Shown piece by piece: positions 1 through 8,599 of a stretch of DNA of 19,836 nucleotides (position 1 is the stretch's first letter; every line of letters begins with the position of its first letter). Under the pieces are notes generated by a model. That model did not search any database and had not been told where the DNA came from. It was given only the letters and a program-made list of their open reading frames with translations. The stretch is from Planctomycetota bacterium (GTDB taxonomy: Bacteria > Planctomycetota > Planctomycetia > Pirellulales > Lacipirellulaceae): the NCBI GenBank assembly GCA_022614705.1, contig JAKEIB010000050.1, positions 1 to 19,836 of the forward strand, in the 5' to 3' direction. The translations under genes were made by a program, and so were the position numbers.

Positions 1-122
1 GGCAGACCCGGCTCTTTCCGAGCCACCCATCTCAGACCTCACGCTAGCGTAATTAACTCACGCAATTACCGGAGGTTACGCGCTAAGTTGATGGCATTCG
101 GATCAAGAGTCTTTGTACCGTC

Positions 123-404
123 CTAATCTGCCATCCTACTCATAGATGCGGCCAGTCCGAGCATAATAGCTAACACCGTCATTCCGATCAGTAAAGCGCC
201 AAGGCTGAATCGCCAACGGTTCCTTTTCCATTCAGACAGAGGGCGAGCCAAAGCAAGCACGGGAGCTGTCACAACTATCAGCAGCCACCCGGCAATAAAC
301 ATGGCCAGGATGAGGATATTATCAAATTCATCGGTCAGCAACGGAATGGTCAGTATTAGCGCCAACCCAGCGACAAATACGAGCAAGCTGTATCGGTGAA
401 CCAT
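123..404 (-). CDS. Small three-helix membrane protein, unknown function
   Basis: This 93-residue protein has three hydrophobic stretches: about residues 6-24, 29-52 and 66-88. A short basic loop (SEWKRNRWRFSL) precedes the last helix, so it should sit in the inner membrane. The last helix (RFSLGALLIGMTVLAIMLGL) resembles the RFSLRTLL-type helix common in short planctomycete membrane proteins; that comparison is from memory. No enzymatic motif is visible. The ATG lies at 404; only a weak purine-rich stretch (gggcg) precedes it, so the start is not strongly supported. It stands alone, with the transposase scrap upstream on the same strand. It could be a real orphan gene or a passenger of a decayed mobile element. 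Confidence 0.6.
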   Translation of the reverse strand: MVHRYSLLVFVAGLALILTIPLLTDEFDNILILAMFIAGWLLIVVTAPVLALARPLSEWKRNRWRFSLGALLIGMTVLAIMLGLAASMSRMAD

Positions 405-759
405 AATTGTTTCGCCCGCGCCTAATCAAAACGAATTACACTTCAGCCGCTCGCTCAATCCGTTCTTTGATCGTCCAAACATGGTCGCTCAATCCGCTGG
501 CCATTGGCGGAGTTTGACCCTTCAGCGCCTCGTGCTTCCCGGCGAAATTATACCACGCCACAAATAGCGTATGCATGTCCGTCCGGTGTTTCAGGCTGTT
601 TCCGCCGTCGTTCTATTCTTGGCCGCTGCGCCTTGCCAACACGCTTCTCTGCCCGGCGGCTGCCCGGCAAGCTAGACTTGAGTCGTGGACGATTACCGTG
701 ATTCCCGCACGGGAAGAGACATACTCCCTGAAGCTGATTATAAGGTGGCCGGGATTGCA
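405..759. other. Intergenic stretch between membrane protein and protease
   Basis: Apart from the transposase remnant at 436-600, I see no gene here. The short ORFs at 504-763 have no recognisable sequence and overlap each other in several frames. A box TATAAG (739-744) with GAGACA 17 bp upstream resembles a promoter, but it would place the transcript start inside the ribosome-binding region of the next gene, so I do not call it. A purine stretch, aaggtgg at 742-748, can serve as the ribosome-binding site of the gene starting at 760. Confidence 0.5.
436..600 (-). pseudogene. C-terminal remnant of an IS1-like transposase
   Basis: Read on the minus strand, this stretch gives 55 open codons ending in TAA. 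They contain MHTLFVAWYNFAGKHEALKG followed by TPPMASGLSDHVWTIKERIE. This matches the C-terminal pattern of IS1-type DDE transposases as I remember them (HYNF-R-HKTLR-TPAMAAGV-DHVW). Upstream the frame reaches a stop at 613-615 within five codons, and no catalytic DDE core is visible in any frame before position 760. It is therefore a broken scrap with no plausible start codon. No terminal inverted repeats could be paired around it. It marks an old insertion and deletion event near the left edge of the window. The family name is from memory and is the less certain part; the transposase nature is fairly clear. Confidence 0.6.
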
Positions 760-2016
760 ATGAACTTCAATTTACTTGTGAGTTTGGCTGTCGTTGTGTG
801 CGCACTCGGCAGCGGCCCCTCGTTCGCCCAGTCCGAGAATCATCACTATGGGCTGCGGTACGACCTCACGCTGAAACCCGCCGAGGATCGCGCGGATGTC
901 TCGCTTACTGTCGACGATCGGGTGAAAGGCACTATCTGGGAGATGCGATTTCACATTGATCCCGCGCGGCACGCCGGGTTCGAAGGAGATGGCACGATCG
1001 AGGCGCAAGGCGAATACGTCACCTGGACGCCGCCAGAGACGGGTGGCCGGTTGTCGTTCCATGTTCCCGTGAGCAACCGCCGAGCCAATGGCCGGTTCGA
1101 TGCGTTAATGGGGGACGACTGGGCCGTGTTCCGCGGCGACGATCTTTTTCCCCCAGCGCACATCCAAGATCGCGATGATTCCCAAGCCGACGCGACGCTG
1201 CACGTCCATCTGCCCGAGGGATGGTCTTTCGTCGCGCCCTATCGCCGCATTGAAGATCACGTTTATGAGATCGAGCACGCGCATCGGCGCTTCGACCGGC
1301 CCACCGGCTGGATGGCCGCCGGGCGCCTCGGCGTCCGCCGCGACCGGATCGCCGGTGTGCAAGTCGTCGTCGCCGGGCCGTTGAACCAAGGCGTACGGCG
1401 GCTCGACATCCTCGCGCTGCTCAACTGGAATCTGCCAAAAGTACGTCGTCTCGTTCCCGACCACATGCCGGAGCGGCTCGTCGTGGTCAGCGCCGGTGAT
1501 CCCATGTGGCGCGGCGGACTTTCCGGTCCGAACTCCCTCTTCCTGCACGCCGACCGGCCGCTGCTCAGTGAAAACGGATCCAGCACGTTGGTGCACGAGC
1601 TCATCCATGTCGCGACCCGAATCGAGGGCGAGAAGGGCGCGGACTGGATCGTCGAAGGCATGGCCGAATATTACTCGCTGAAAATCCTATGGCGCTCCGG
1701 CACGATCACCGAGAATCGCTACCAACAAACGTTTGACAAGCTCGCCAAGTGGGGCGAAGAGGCCGATCGGTTGGACGTCGAACTGTCGCGCGGCCCCGTC
1801 ACCGCCCGTGCCGTGGGAATCATGCGGAAGCTGGACCGCGAAGTTTATAGAAAAACCAAGGGCGAAAAAAGCCTCGACGACGTCGTGAGAAACCTGACGA
1901 CCGCCCAACAAAAGGTAAACACCAACCGCTTCCGCCAAGCAGTCGTCGAAGTCATGGGCGAACCGGCCGACGCGCTGAGCGATAATCAGCTTGGCTTTGA
2001 CGTTACCGGCAACTGA
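760..2016 (+). CDS. Secreted HExxH metalloprotease-like protein (M61/gluzincin type)
   Basis: The protein has 418 residues when started at the ATG at 760. An upstream GTG at 685 would add 25 non-signal residues, whereas ATG 760 opens directly into a Sec signal (NLLVSLAVVVCALGSGPSFA, cleavage near SFA-QSE) and follows a purine-rich aaggtgg. The zinc motif is HELIH (His279, Glu280, His283), followed by IVEGMAEYYSL with Glu299 as the likely third ligand, matching the spacing and the SEGF-DYY pattern of M61 glycyl aminopeptidases. The N-terminal half is a predicted beta-rich domain and the C-terminal part is helical. It probably acts in the periplasm or outside the cell on peptides. Overall similarity to characterised M61 enzymes is low, so the substrate is unknown. 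It stands alone, convergent with the GH67-like gene. Confidence 0.7.
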   Translation: MNFNLLVSLAVVVCALGSGPSFAQSENHHYGLRYDLTLKPAEDRADVSLTVDDRVKGTIWEMRFHIDPARHAGFEGDGTIEAQGEYVTWTPPETGGRLSFHVPVSNRRANGRFDALMGDDWAVFRGDDLFPPAHIQDRDDSQADATLHVHLPEGWSFVAPYRRIEDHVYEIEHAHRRFDRPTGWMAAGRLGVRRDRIAGVQVVVAGPLNQGVRRLDILALLNWNLPKVRRLVPDHMPERLVVVSAGDPMWRGGLSGPNSLFLHADRPLLSENGSSTLVHELIHVATRIEGEKGADWIVEGMAEYYSLKILWRSGTITENRYQQTFDKLAKWGEEADRLDVELSRGPVTARAVGIMRKLDREVYRKTKGEKSLDDVVRNLTTAQQKVNTNRFRQAVVEVMGEPADALSDNQLGFDVTGN

Positions 2017-2070
2017 AGCAATTGGACTCGGTTCGAAAGACTCGGGCGCGAATACTAAAAAGCTGCGCCG

Positions 2071-4740
2071 CTATTTAGCGATCGCCTCAATTTCCAAATA
2101 ATCAATCGCCGCCCGCTCCGCCCCGTCGGCGGTGGCTTCGATGCGAATCTCGTCGCCGGGCCGCAGCGCGACGCGACGCGTTTCGTGGCACGTAGACGTG
2201 TGCCCGTTCGGCCGATTGTCGGGCAGCGTGTCGTCGGCTTTCCATTGGTCGACAACTTGCCCGGCGACAAGCAGTTGGAATTGCGACGCGCCATCGTTTT
2301 CATCGAAGTAGCGCACTTTCAAGTCGCGCCAGCCGGCTTTGCCGTCGAATTTCAGAACGACTGCGCCTTTTCCGTCCGGCGCGACGCACTCGACACACTG
2401 GCCGCCCGAGGCGGTTTCCCACGGCTTCACGTTTTGCGGCTCATAACCTTCGACCTGCATCGCTTCCGCCTCGAACCGATTCGGGTAATTTCCCACGCGG
2501 CCTTCGGTGTCGGCAATGCCGGATTTGTCGAGGAACCAGTTGCAGACGGCATCGCGCCAAAGTTGGGCGTGGCCGGACTGGTAGACGAGCCGCTTCAGCA
2601 CGGCCTCGTATCGTTGATCGTCCACTTTGCCTTTGAGCAATTCCCACCGCTGCGCCAGGCCGGCGGCGTCGCGGGCGCCGTCGTAATGCGAATCGTAGAT
2701 GTGCTGAATGACGGTCTTGCCCGACTTGAGCGGATGCGTGTACGGCACGTGGTGCATGAACAGCAGCAGCTCGTCGGGGCACGTTTCCAGCGACTCAAAG
2801 CGCTGCGCCACAGTTGGCCGATATTGCGCGACGAAACCCGTGCCGCTGGTGGTCGTGCGGTCCTTGCCAATGCCGGTCTCGTTGGCACTGTGCCACGGCG
2901 TCCAGCCGCCGTTGATCGTGGATCCGACGCCCGGCCCAAACCGCGTGTTGGCAACGTCGGTAAGCGTGCCGGCGCCGAGCGGGCCGGTGTAGCTCTCATA
3001 AATGCGCCACGATTTGAGCAACATGTCCACTAGCGTGCCAACAACGAGTGGGTCGTGACCGAACGTAAGCCGCGTCCACTCTTCAGCGATCGCTTTGCTG
3101 GCGAGATTCGGATCCCAGGCGAGCCGGCCGAAGCCGTACAGGTTCGCCATGGCCAGGTCGTGGCCGAGCCAGTTGTCCGTTCGCCGCGCGTTCGAAACGG
3201 CGATGAAGCCGCCCATCGGCCGCCCAAATGTTTTGCCCGCGACAATCTCTTTAACGGGCGTCGCCTTTTCCTGGGCCTGCATGTTGAATTCGAGAATCTG
3301 CTTCCACATCGGCACGAGGAAACAAAGATGCCGCTGCTGGCCCAGATGGTTTTGTGTGAACTGAAACTCAACCGTGAGATTGGTTTTCTCCATTGCGCCC
3401 AGCAGCGGCGACGTCGGCTCGCGCACTTGAAAATCCGTCGGACCCTGCTTGATCTGGAGCACGACGTTGTCGTCCAGCCGGCCGTCGAGCGGCTGGAACA
3501 ACTCGTACGCCGCCTTGGCCGGGTCGTGGATCGCAGGCCGAGACGCTCCTCGCTTGTCATTCCGAGGTCCTCCGAGGAATCCGGCCGGACCCCTCGGAGG
3601 ACCTCGGGGTGACAGCGCGTCGTCGTCTTGATCGACGGGATGACCACACACGCACGTGCGACATATGAGGATGCCGCCGTGCGACTTAAGAGCGGCAGCG
3701 ATCGCGTTGATGGCCGCCGCGCGGGCCGCAACCGGGTCGTCCGCCGGCTCGCTGGCCGCCCAATCGGCGTCGATCACAAAGCCGCCCAAGTTAGGGATGT
3801 CGCCGTAAATGGCGGCAACTTGCGCGTTCCAAGTCGCGGATTGTTCGCTGCCGTCTGGCGATTGATTACCGGTCGTCGCGGGCGGACTCGTCGAATTGAG
3901 CGCAAGGAAAAGTCGAATGCCCCACGGGCGCAGCGCGGCGTTAAGAGTCGCCAACTCTTTGCGATTGTCGGACGCGGTAAACCGCGGGCCCGCGTCCGGA
4001 TCGTTCATGGATATCGCGTTGATTCCAACCGACGCCAAAAGCCGGGCGTAGTCACGTACGCGGTCGATGTCTTTCGTCGCGCGTCCCGCGTTCCAAAAGA
4101 TCGATCGTTCAGCGCCGTTTCGACCCACGGAACCGTCCATGCGGTCCCAATGGGTAATCATTCGCAGCGGCGCGGCGGGCGCTTGCCGCTCGTTGAGCGA
4201 CTTCAATGGTTGAGCGAGCGCGACTTTCCGCAGCAACGCGAACGTGCCATAAAGTACACCGCGTTCATTCGGCGCGGTGATCAGCAGATAGTTCTGTCCC
4301 TCAGCTTGGATCGACTTAAGCCAAAATCCGTCGTCAGCCAGCTTCGGCAACTTGTCCAGCGAGGGCACTGCCTTCTTCGCTTCGTCATACGTGGCCAGGA
4401 TGATCGCGCGTTCCTTCGGCAGGCTGGTCTCGCTCCGCATCGTGTGCTGCAGCATTCCGCGCACGCCGCGGATGAGCTCGTCGCGCGCCGAGGCCACGAC
4501 TTCCGAATCGCCGAGAGCGACGACGATCGCCGGGAACTCGGCGTAGTTGGCGGCCACCGTCTTCGCGTCGAGCCGCTCGTAGCGCAGCCAGGCGTCGCGC
4601 CCCGTCTCCGCGCGCAGCGGCGAAGCAATCGCAGGGAGCACCAGCAGCAGACCAAGCAATGCGCCGCGCCAACGGCTGAGGCCGTACAATCGCGATGACT
4701 GAAGCGTCGAATCGCCTTCCGATGACGGTGATGAAGGCAT
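2071..4740 (-). CDS. Divergent alpha-glucuronidase-like protein, GH67 family
   Basis: This 889-residue exported protein has a signal peptide with a long n-region (hydrophobic core about 27-42, cleavage near LRA-ETG). GH67 landmarks follow in order: a glycosidase N-domain with RGVLYGTFALLRK, a barrel with NLGGFVIDAD, GPTDFQVREP (Asp436), TVEFQFTQNHLGQQRHLCFL and NLYGFGRLAWDP, then a helical C-domain with LETCPDELLLFMHHVPYTH and SGKTVIQHIYDSHYDGA. Residues about 750-889 form an extra beta-rich domain resembling a carbohydrate-binding module. Classical family members remove 4-O-methylglucuronic acid from xylan fragments and are about 700 residues long. Two oddities are visible. The catalytic Glu expected 28 residues after Asp436 is Asn464, and a palindromic repeat encodes about 20 residues near 376-396. 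The general acid is uncertain (Glu331 is a candidate). It may be inactive or have a changed specificity. Confidence 0.85.
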   Translation of the reverse strand: MPSSPSSEGDSTLQSSRLYGLSRWRGALLGLLLVLPAIASPLRAETGRDAWLRYERLDAKTVAANYAEFPAIVVALGDSEVVASARDELIRGVRGMLQHTMRSETSLPKERAIILATYDEAKKAVPSLDKLPKLADDGFWLKSIQAEGQNYLLITAPNERGVLYGTFALLRKVALAQPLKSLNERQAPAAPLRMITHWDRMDGSVGRNGAERSIFWNAGRATKDIDRVRDYARLLASVGINAISMNDPDAGPRFTASDNRKELATLNAALRPWGIRLFLALNSTSPPATTGNQSPDGSEQSATWNAQVAAIYGDIPNLGGFVIDADWAASEPADDPVAARAAAINAIAAALKSHGGILICRTCVCGHPVDQDDDALSPRGPPRGPAGFLGGPRNDKRGASRPAIHDPAKAAYELFQPLDGRLDDNVVLQIKQGPTDFQVREPTSPLLGAMEKTNLTVEFQFTQNHLGQQRHLCFLVPMWKQILEFNMQAQEKATPVKEIVAGKTFGRPMGGFIAVSNARRTDNWLGHDLAMANLYGFGRLAWDPNLASKAIAEEWTRLTFGHDPLVVGTLVDMLLKSWRIYESYTGPLGAGTLTDVANTRFGPGVGSTINGGWTPWHSANETGIGKDRTTTSGTGFVAQYRPTVAQRFESLETCPDELLLFMHHVPYTHPLKSGKTVIQHIYDSHYDGARDAAGLAQRWELLKGKVDDQRYEAVLKRLVYQSGHAQLWRDAVCNWFLDKSGIADTEGRVGNYPNRFEAEAMQVEGYEPQNVKPWETASGGQCVECVAPDGKGAVVLKFDGKAGWRDLKVRYFDENDGASQFQLLVAGQVVDQWKADDTLPDNRPNGHTSTCHETRRVALRPGDEIRIEATADGAERAAIDYLEIEAIAK
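3556..3613. repeat. 58-bp palindromic repeat inside the GH67 coding sequence
   Basis: This is a near-perfect inverted repeat with two 29-bp arms of which 25 positions pair. The left arm starts gtcattccgaggtcctccga and the right arm ends cggaggacctcggggtgac. The four mismatches lie in two symmetric dinucleotide positions, and the centre is ccggccgg. It looks like a REP-type or MITE-like element. It falls exactly where the GH67 protein is about 27-29 residues longer than family members between the RTCVC strand and DPAKAAYELF, and the reading frame stays open through it. The encoded residues (SPRGPPRGPAGFLGGPRND) are low in complexity and unlike the flanking protein. No target-site duplication is obvious. 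Confidence 0.75.
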
Positions 4741-4866
4741 GGAACGGACCGAAGAAATTATGCCTGGGCTGCCTGCCGCGAAAACCCCTTCGCGCTCAGT
4801 GAATCATTACGCAGCCACTGCCGAGTGGGTTTGCCTCACACGCGGCGTGGTGAAAATCGACGCTAA

Positions 4867-4872
4867 ATTATA
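4867..4872 (-). promoter_or_regulatory. Candidate -10 box for the GH67-like gene
   Basis: The minus strand reads a perfect TATAAT here, about 127 bp before the GH67 start codon. No convincing -35 box lies 16-18 bp upstream (the sequence there is agggaa), so this rests on the -10 match alone. Confidence 0.3.
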
Positions 4873-4985
4873 GGTCACGACAGGGTACATTCCCTACGCC
4901 CGCAGCCGGCTCCAATGTGGCCAATTGTTGCGATTGCGTGGCGAAAAGCAATGGTCCAAGCCTCGTTTTCCGCCGCCGTTGATCC

Positions 4986-5014
4986 GTGACATCAACATAC
5001 AATAATGCTAAAAT
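4986..5014 (+). promoter_or_regulatory. Candidate promoter of the cytochrome c / DUF1552 / sulfatase operon
   Basis: GTGACA (4986-4991) is followed after exactly 17 bp by TAAAAT (5009-5014); each is one base away from the housekeeping consensus. Transcription would start near 5021, leaving a leader of about 110 nt to the ATG at 5132. It faces away from the GH67 gene, so 4741-5131 serves as a divergent promoter region. I see nothing else in that 391-bp stretch. Confidence 0.4.
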
Positions 5015-5131
5015 GCGCGGTAGGAGTCCCGCCTTCCCCACCGCCTTCATGGCAGCCCTGCCCAAATCGCCTCGCTCGACCGACACCTATTGAAGGCGCT
5101 TCGGAAGACCCACCTGCGAGCGCACGCGTCG

Positions 5132-7087
5132 ATGACTTCGAGCGGTAGAAACTCACGGCCCGGACACGTCACGTTGCGCGGAATAGCGCGACTGCTGATT
5201 GCCTGGGGATGGTTGGCGCCGATCCTTGCAACCGCGCGCTCCGCCGACGAGCTCCCGGCCGCCGCGCGATTTCGCGAGAAGGTCCAGCCGATTCTTGACA
5301 CGTACTGCTACGGTTGCCACGGGTACGGAACCAGCGAAGGCGGCCGCACGCTCGACGCGTTTGCCTCCGACGAAGCAATGCTCGCCGACCGAGCGCTGTG
5401 GTGGGCCGTGCTGAAAAACGTCCGCGCCGGTGTGATGCCGCCCGCGGGTGAAGAGCGGCCGAACGACGACCAGCGGCGGCAGCTTTTCGATTGGATCAAG
5501 TTCGATGCGCTCGGCATCGACCCCGCGAATCCCGATCCGGGCCGCGTCACCTTGCGCCGCCTCAATCGCAGCGAGTATCGCAACACCATTCGCGATCTGA
5601 TGGGTGTCGACTTCAACACGTCGGACGAGTTTCCGGCCGACGATTCCGGCTACGGGTTCGACAACATCGGCGACGTGCTCACCGTTTCGCCGCTGCTCAT
5701 GGAAAAGTATCTCGAGGCGGCCGAACGAATTGTCGACGACGCCGTGCCGCAAAAGCCGCCGCACCCAAAAGATTCCTTCAGGAACAAAAAATACCGCCGC
5801 GTCTTTCCCAAGGGGCCGGCGCCCGACAATGCGGCTGAGCGCGAAGCGTACGCGCGCGAAATCCTTGCCGCTTTCGCTCGCCGCACCTACCGCCGCCCGG
5901 TCGATGAACAAATGGTCGAACGGCTTGTCGAAATCGCCAAGGCAACCTATGCGGCACCCGGCGAATCGTTTGAAGCTGGGATTGCGGATGCGATGACCGC
6001 CGTGCTCGCTTCACCGCGGTTCTTGTTCCGCGTGGAAGAATTGGCGGCCGCGTCGCCGGAGGAGAAGTTCCCGCTCATCGATGAGCATGCGTTGGCCTCG
6101 CGGCTTTCGTATTTCTTGTGGTCGTCAATGCCCGATGACGAGTTGTTCGAGCTGGCCGACCGCGGCGAACTCCGTGCGAATCTCCAGGCGCAAATCGAGC
6201 GCATGCTCAAACATCGCCGCTCCGGCGAACTTGCTGGGAACTTTGCCGGCCAATGGCTGCGCTCGCGCGACGTGGAGCGCTTTGAAGTCGACTTGAGGTT
6301 CGGCCACGACCTGGCGGAGTCGATGAGCCGCGAAACGGAAGCCTATTTTGAGCACATCGTGCGCGAGGATCGCAGCGTTCTCGAGCTGATCGACAGCAAT
6401 TACACGTTCCTCGATGCGCGGCTTGCGGAACACTACGGGATCGAAGGCGTCAAGGGCCGGCGGATGCGACGTGTCGAGCTTCCGGAAGGCAATCCGCGCG
6501 GCGGTGTGCTGACGCAAGGCACGCTGCTTGTGGTCACCTCGAACCCAACGCGCACGTCTCCGGTCAAGCGCGGCCTCTTCATACTCGACGACATCCTTGG
6601 AACACCCCCGCCGCCTCCGCCGAAAAACGTGCCGCTGTTGGAAGATGCCGCGAAGTCGATCGACGATCACAAACCGACCGTGCGCGAACTGCAGGAATTG
6701 CATCGCAAAGATCCACTCTGCCATTCCTGCCACGCGCGGATGGATCCGCTCGGTCTGGCCCTCGAGAATTTCGACATGCTCGGCAAGTGGCGCGAGAAGG
6801 AACACGATCAACCGATCGATCCGTCGGGAGCGCTGCTCACGGGCGAGCATTTCGACGATGTTCGGCAATTGAAGTCGATTCTGAAAACCGAGCGCCGGCT
6901 CGATGTTTATCGCTGCCTCACCGAGAAACTGCTAACCTATGCGCTGGGGCGGGGTTTGGACTACCATGATGAACACACCGTGGACCAAATCGTGGAACGC
7001 CTCGACTGCGAGCAAGGAAAGTTTTCTGCCCTGCTCACCGGCATCGTTGAATCGGCGCCATTCCAGCGACAACGCCGCGACCCATAA
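5132..7087 (+). CDS. Planctomycete cytochrome c-type protein (DUF1587/1595/1592/1588/1585)
   Basis: The protein is 651 residues from the ATG at 5132; a TTG at 5090 would add 14 residues before the same signal segment (RGIARLLIAWGWLAPILATA). Near the N-terminus lies a haem c motif, CYGCH (Cys59, Cys62, His63). Then follow a DUF1587-like segment (VTLRRLNRSEYRNTIRDLMG), a DUF1595-like helix bundle (AFARRTYRRPVDEQMVERLV), a DUF1592-like part (LASRLSYFLWSSMPDDELFE), a DUF1588-like part (LTQGTLLVVTSNPTRTSPVK), a second CxxCH at 530-534 (CHSCH) and a C-terminal DUF1585-like segment (LTYALGRGLDY). This domain order is typical of a planctomycete and verrucomicrobial family of exported proteins whose function is not established; a redox role in polymer degradation is inferred from the haem motifs and neighbours. 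The next gene encodes its usual DUF1552 partner. Confidence 0.92.
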   Translation: MTSSGRNSRPGHVTLRGIARLLIAWGWLAPILATARSADELPAAARFREKVQPILDTYCYGCHGYGTSEGGRTLDAFASDEAMLADRALWWAVLKNVRAGVMPPAGEERPNDDQRRQLFDWIKFDALGIDPANPDPGRVTLRRLNRSEYRNTIRDLMGVDFNTSDEFPADDSGYGFDNIGDVLTVSPLLMEKYLEAAERIVDDAVPQKPPHPKDSFRNKKYRRVFPKGPAPDNAAEREAYAREILAAFARRTYRRPVDEQMVERLVEIAKATYAAPGESFEAGIADAMTAVLASPRFLFRVEELAAASPEEKFPLIDEHALASRLSYFLWSSMPDDELFELADRGELRANLQAQIERMLKHRRSGELAGNFAGQWLRSRDVERFEVDLRFGHDLAESMSRETEAYFEHIVREDRSVLELIDSNYTFLDARLAEHYGIEGVKGRRMRRVELPEGNPRGGVLTQGTLLVVTSNPTRTSPVKRGLFILDDILGTPPPPPPKNVPLLEDAAKSIDDHKPTVRELQELHRKDPLCHSCHARMDPLGLALENFDMLGKWREKEHDQPIDPSGALLTGEHFDDVRQLKSILKTERRLDVYRCLTEKLLTYALGRGLDYHDEHTVDQIVERLDCEQGKFSALLTGIVESAPFQRQRRDP

Positions 7088-7153
7088 AGCCGCGACGGGC
7101 ACCGCCCGCAGGGTGGTCGGTCGCGGATAGTGCAATTGCATGAGGTCAACGTC

Positions 7154-8539
7154 ATGGCGACAAACAAGTTCACGGATCGACAACTGGCCGCCGAGCGGCA
7201 ATGGTCGCTCAGCCGACGGCACTTCCTGCGCGGGCTGGGCGCTTGCGTGGCGCTGCCCGCGTTACCGTCGTTACTGCCCAGGGTTGCTCACGCCGAAGCG
7301 GCGGCAACGGTTGGCGCGCCGCGGCGCATGGCATTTATCACGATTCCAAACGGCGTGAATCAAGAGCACTGGTGGCCGAAGGGCACCGGCAAGGAATTCC
7401 AATTGGCGGCGACGATGGAGCCGCTGGCCCCGCTCAAAGATCAAATTCAAGTCATCGCCGGACTCGACCACATCAATGCCACGGCCGGCCCCGACGGAGC
7501 GGGCGATCACGCTCGTGCCAGCGCTTCGCTGCTCACCGGTTGCCGCGCGAAAAAAACATCCGGCGCCGACATTCGATTGGGCACTTCGATCGATCAACTT
7601 GCCGCTCAGCAAATTGGCCATCTCACCCGTTTTCCGTCGCTCGAACTGACCTGCGACAACGTCCGCAACTCCGGCAACTGCGACAGCGGCTACTCCTGTG
7701 CGTATCAATACAACGTTTCCTGGCGCTCCGCCATCACGCCGATGCCGCCGGAACGTAACCCGCGGCTGGTGTTCGAACGCCTGTTTGGCTCGGGTTCGCG
7801 CGACGAACGTCGCCAGAATCTTGAACATCGCCGTGAACAGCAGCGCTCGATCCTGGACTTCATCCGCGACGACGCCCGGTCGCTGGCTCGCAAAGCGAGC
7901 ACTCAGGACGGCCGCAAGCTCGACGAGTATCTCACGAGCATCCGCGAGGTCGAGCAGCGCATTGCCCTGGTGGAGCAATTAGGCGAATTGCCAAACCCGA
8001 ACTACGATACGCCCGAGGGGGTTCCCGACCCGTTTGAAGCGCACATGCGTGTAATGTACGACATGATCGTGCTCGCATTTCAGACCGATTCCACGCGCAT
8101 CGCGACCCTGATCGTGTCGCACGACGGCAGCAACCGCGCGTATTCGGAGATTGGCGTTGATCGCGGTCATCACGACCTGTCGCACCACGGCGGCGACCAA
8201 GAGAAGCTCGACATGATCGCCAAGATCGACAAGTATCACATGCAGCACTTCGCCGCGTTTCTCGACAAGCTGGCCAAGTCGCAAGACGCTGACGGCCATT
8301 CGATCCTGCACAACTCGATGATCGCCTACACGGGCGGCAACGCGGACGGCAACGCCCATTCGCACACGAACTTGCCGATGATCCTGGCCGGCAGCGGCGG
8401 AGGAGGACTGCAAACCGGCCGCTTCCACCAGTTGCAATCGATGCCAATGTCCAACATGTTTCTCGACATGCTTGACCACATGGACATCGCCGGCATCGAT
8501 CAATTCAGCGACTGTGACGGCCGCCGCGCCGCAATCTAA
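7154..8539 (+). CDS. Tat-exported DUF1552 protein
   Basis: This 461-residue protein starts at the ATG at 7154, which has gaggt seven bases upstream; a GTG at 7130 would add eight residues. The N-terminus carries a twin-arginine signal, SRRHFLRGLGACVALPALPS (Arg21-Arg22), so the protein is exported folded by Tat. The body has the DUF1552 hallmarks PRRMAFITIPNGVNQEHWWP, GDHARASASLLTG and IAYTGGNADGNAHSHTNLPM. It is related in layout to the DUF1501 group, within the wider alkaline phosphatase and sulfatase-like proteins, but its reaction is unknown. It begins 66 bp after the cytochrome c-type gene, and this pairing recurs widely in Planctomycetes (established from memory), suggesting that the two exported products work together. 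The sulfatase follows 60 bp later. Confidence 0.93.
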   Translation: MATNKFTDRQLAAERQWSLSRRHFLRGLGACVALPALPSLLPRVAHAEAAATVGAPRRMAFITIPNGVNQEHWWPKGTGKEFQLAATMEPLAPLKDQIQVIAGLDHINATAGPDGAGDHARASASLLTGCRAKKTSGADIRLGTSIDQLAAQQIGHLTRFPSLELTCDNVRNSGNCDSGYSCAYQYNVSWRSAITPMPPERNPRLVFERLFGSGSRDERRQNLEHRREQQRSILDFIRDDARSLARKASTQDGRKLDEYLTSIREVEQRIALVEQLGELPNPNYDTPEGVPDPFEAHMRVMYDMIVLAFQTDSTRIATLIVSHDGSNRAYSEIGVDRGHHDLSHHGGDQEKLDMIAKIDKYHMQHFAAFLDKLAKSQDADGHSILHNSMIAYTGGNADGNAHSHTNLPMILAGSGGGGLQTGRFHQLQSMPMSNMFLDMLDHMDIAGIDQFSDCDGRRAAI

Positions 8540-8599
8540 TCCAACGCCAGTCCAATTGCGCGCCCCAATACCCCCTCCACTTTCGGCTTAGCTATTCGT

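Noticed and set aside
10..24. Short hairpin ggctc/gagcc near the left edge as a terminator of the membrane protein gene
   Set aside because: Only a 5-bp stem, no T-run, and about 100 bp past the stop codon.
3541..3620. CRISPR-like repeat inside the GH67-like gene
   Set aside because: There is one palindromic unit only, with no regular repeats and spacers; no CRISPR array is visible anywhere in the window.
3628..4698. Plus-strand open frame of 356 codons opposite the GH67-like gene
   Set aside because: A GC-rich shadow of the real minus-strand gene, with Arg-rich composition and no motif.
6125..6868. Minus-strand open frame of 247 codons inside the cytochrome c-type gene
   Set aside because: Antisense shadow of conserved domains on the other strand; no signal or motif of its own.
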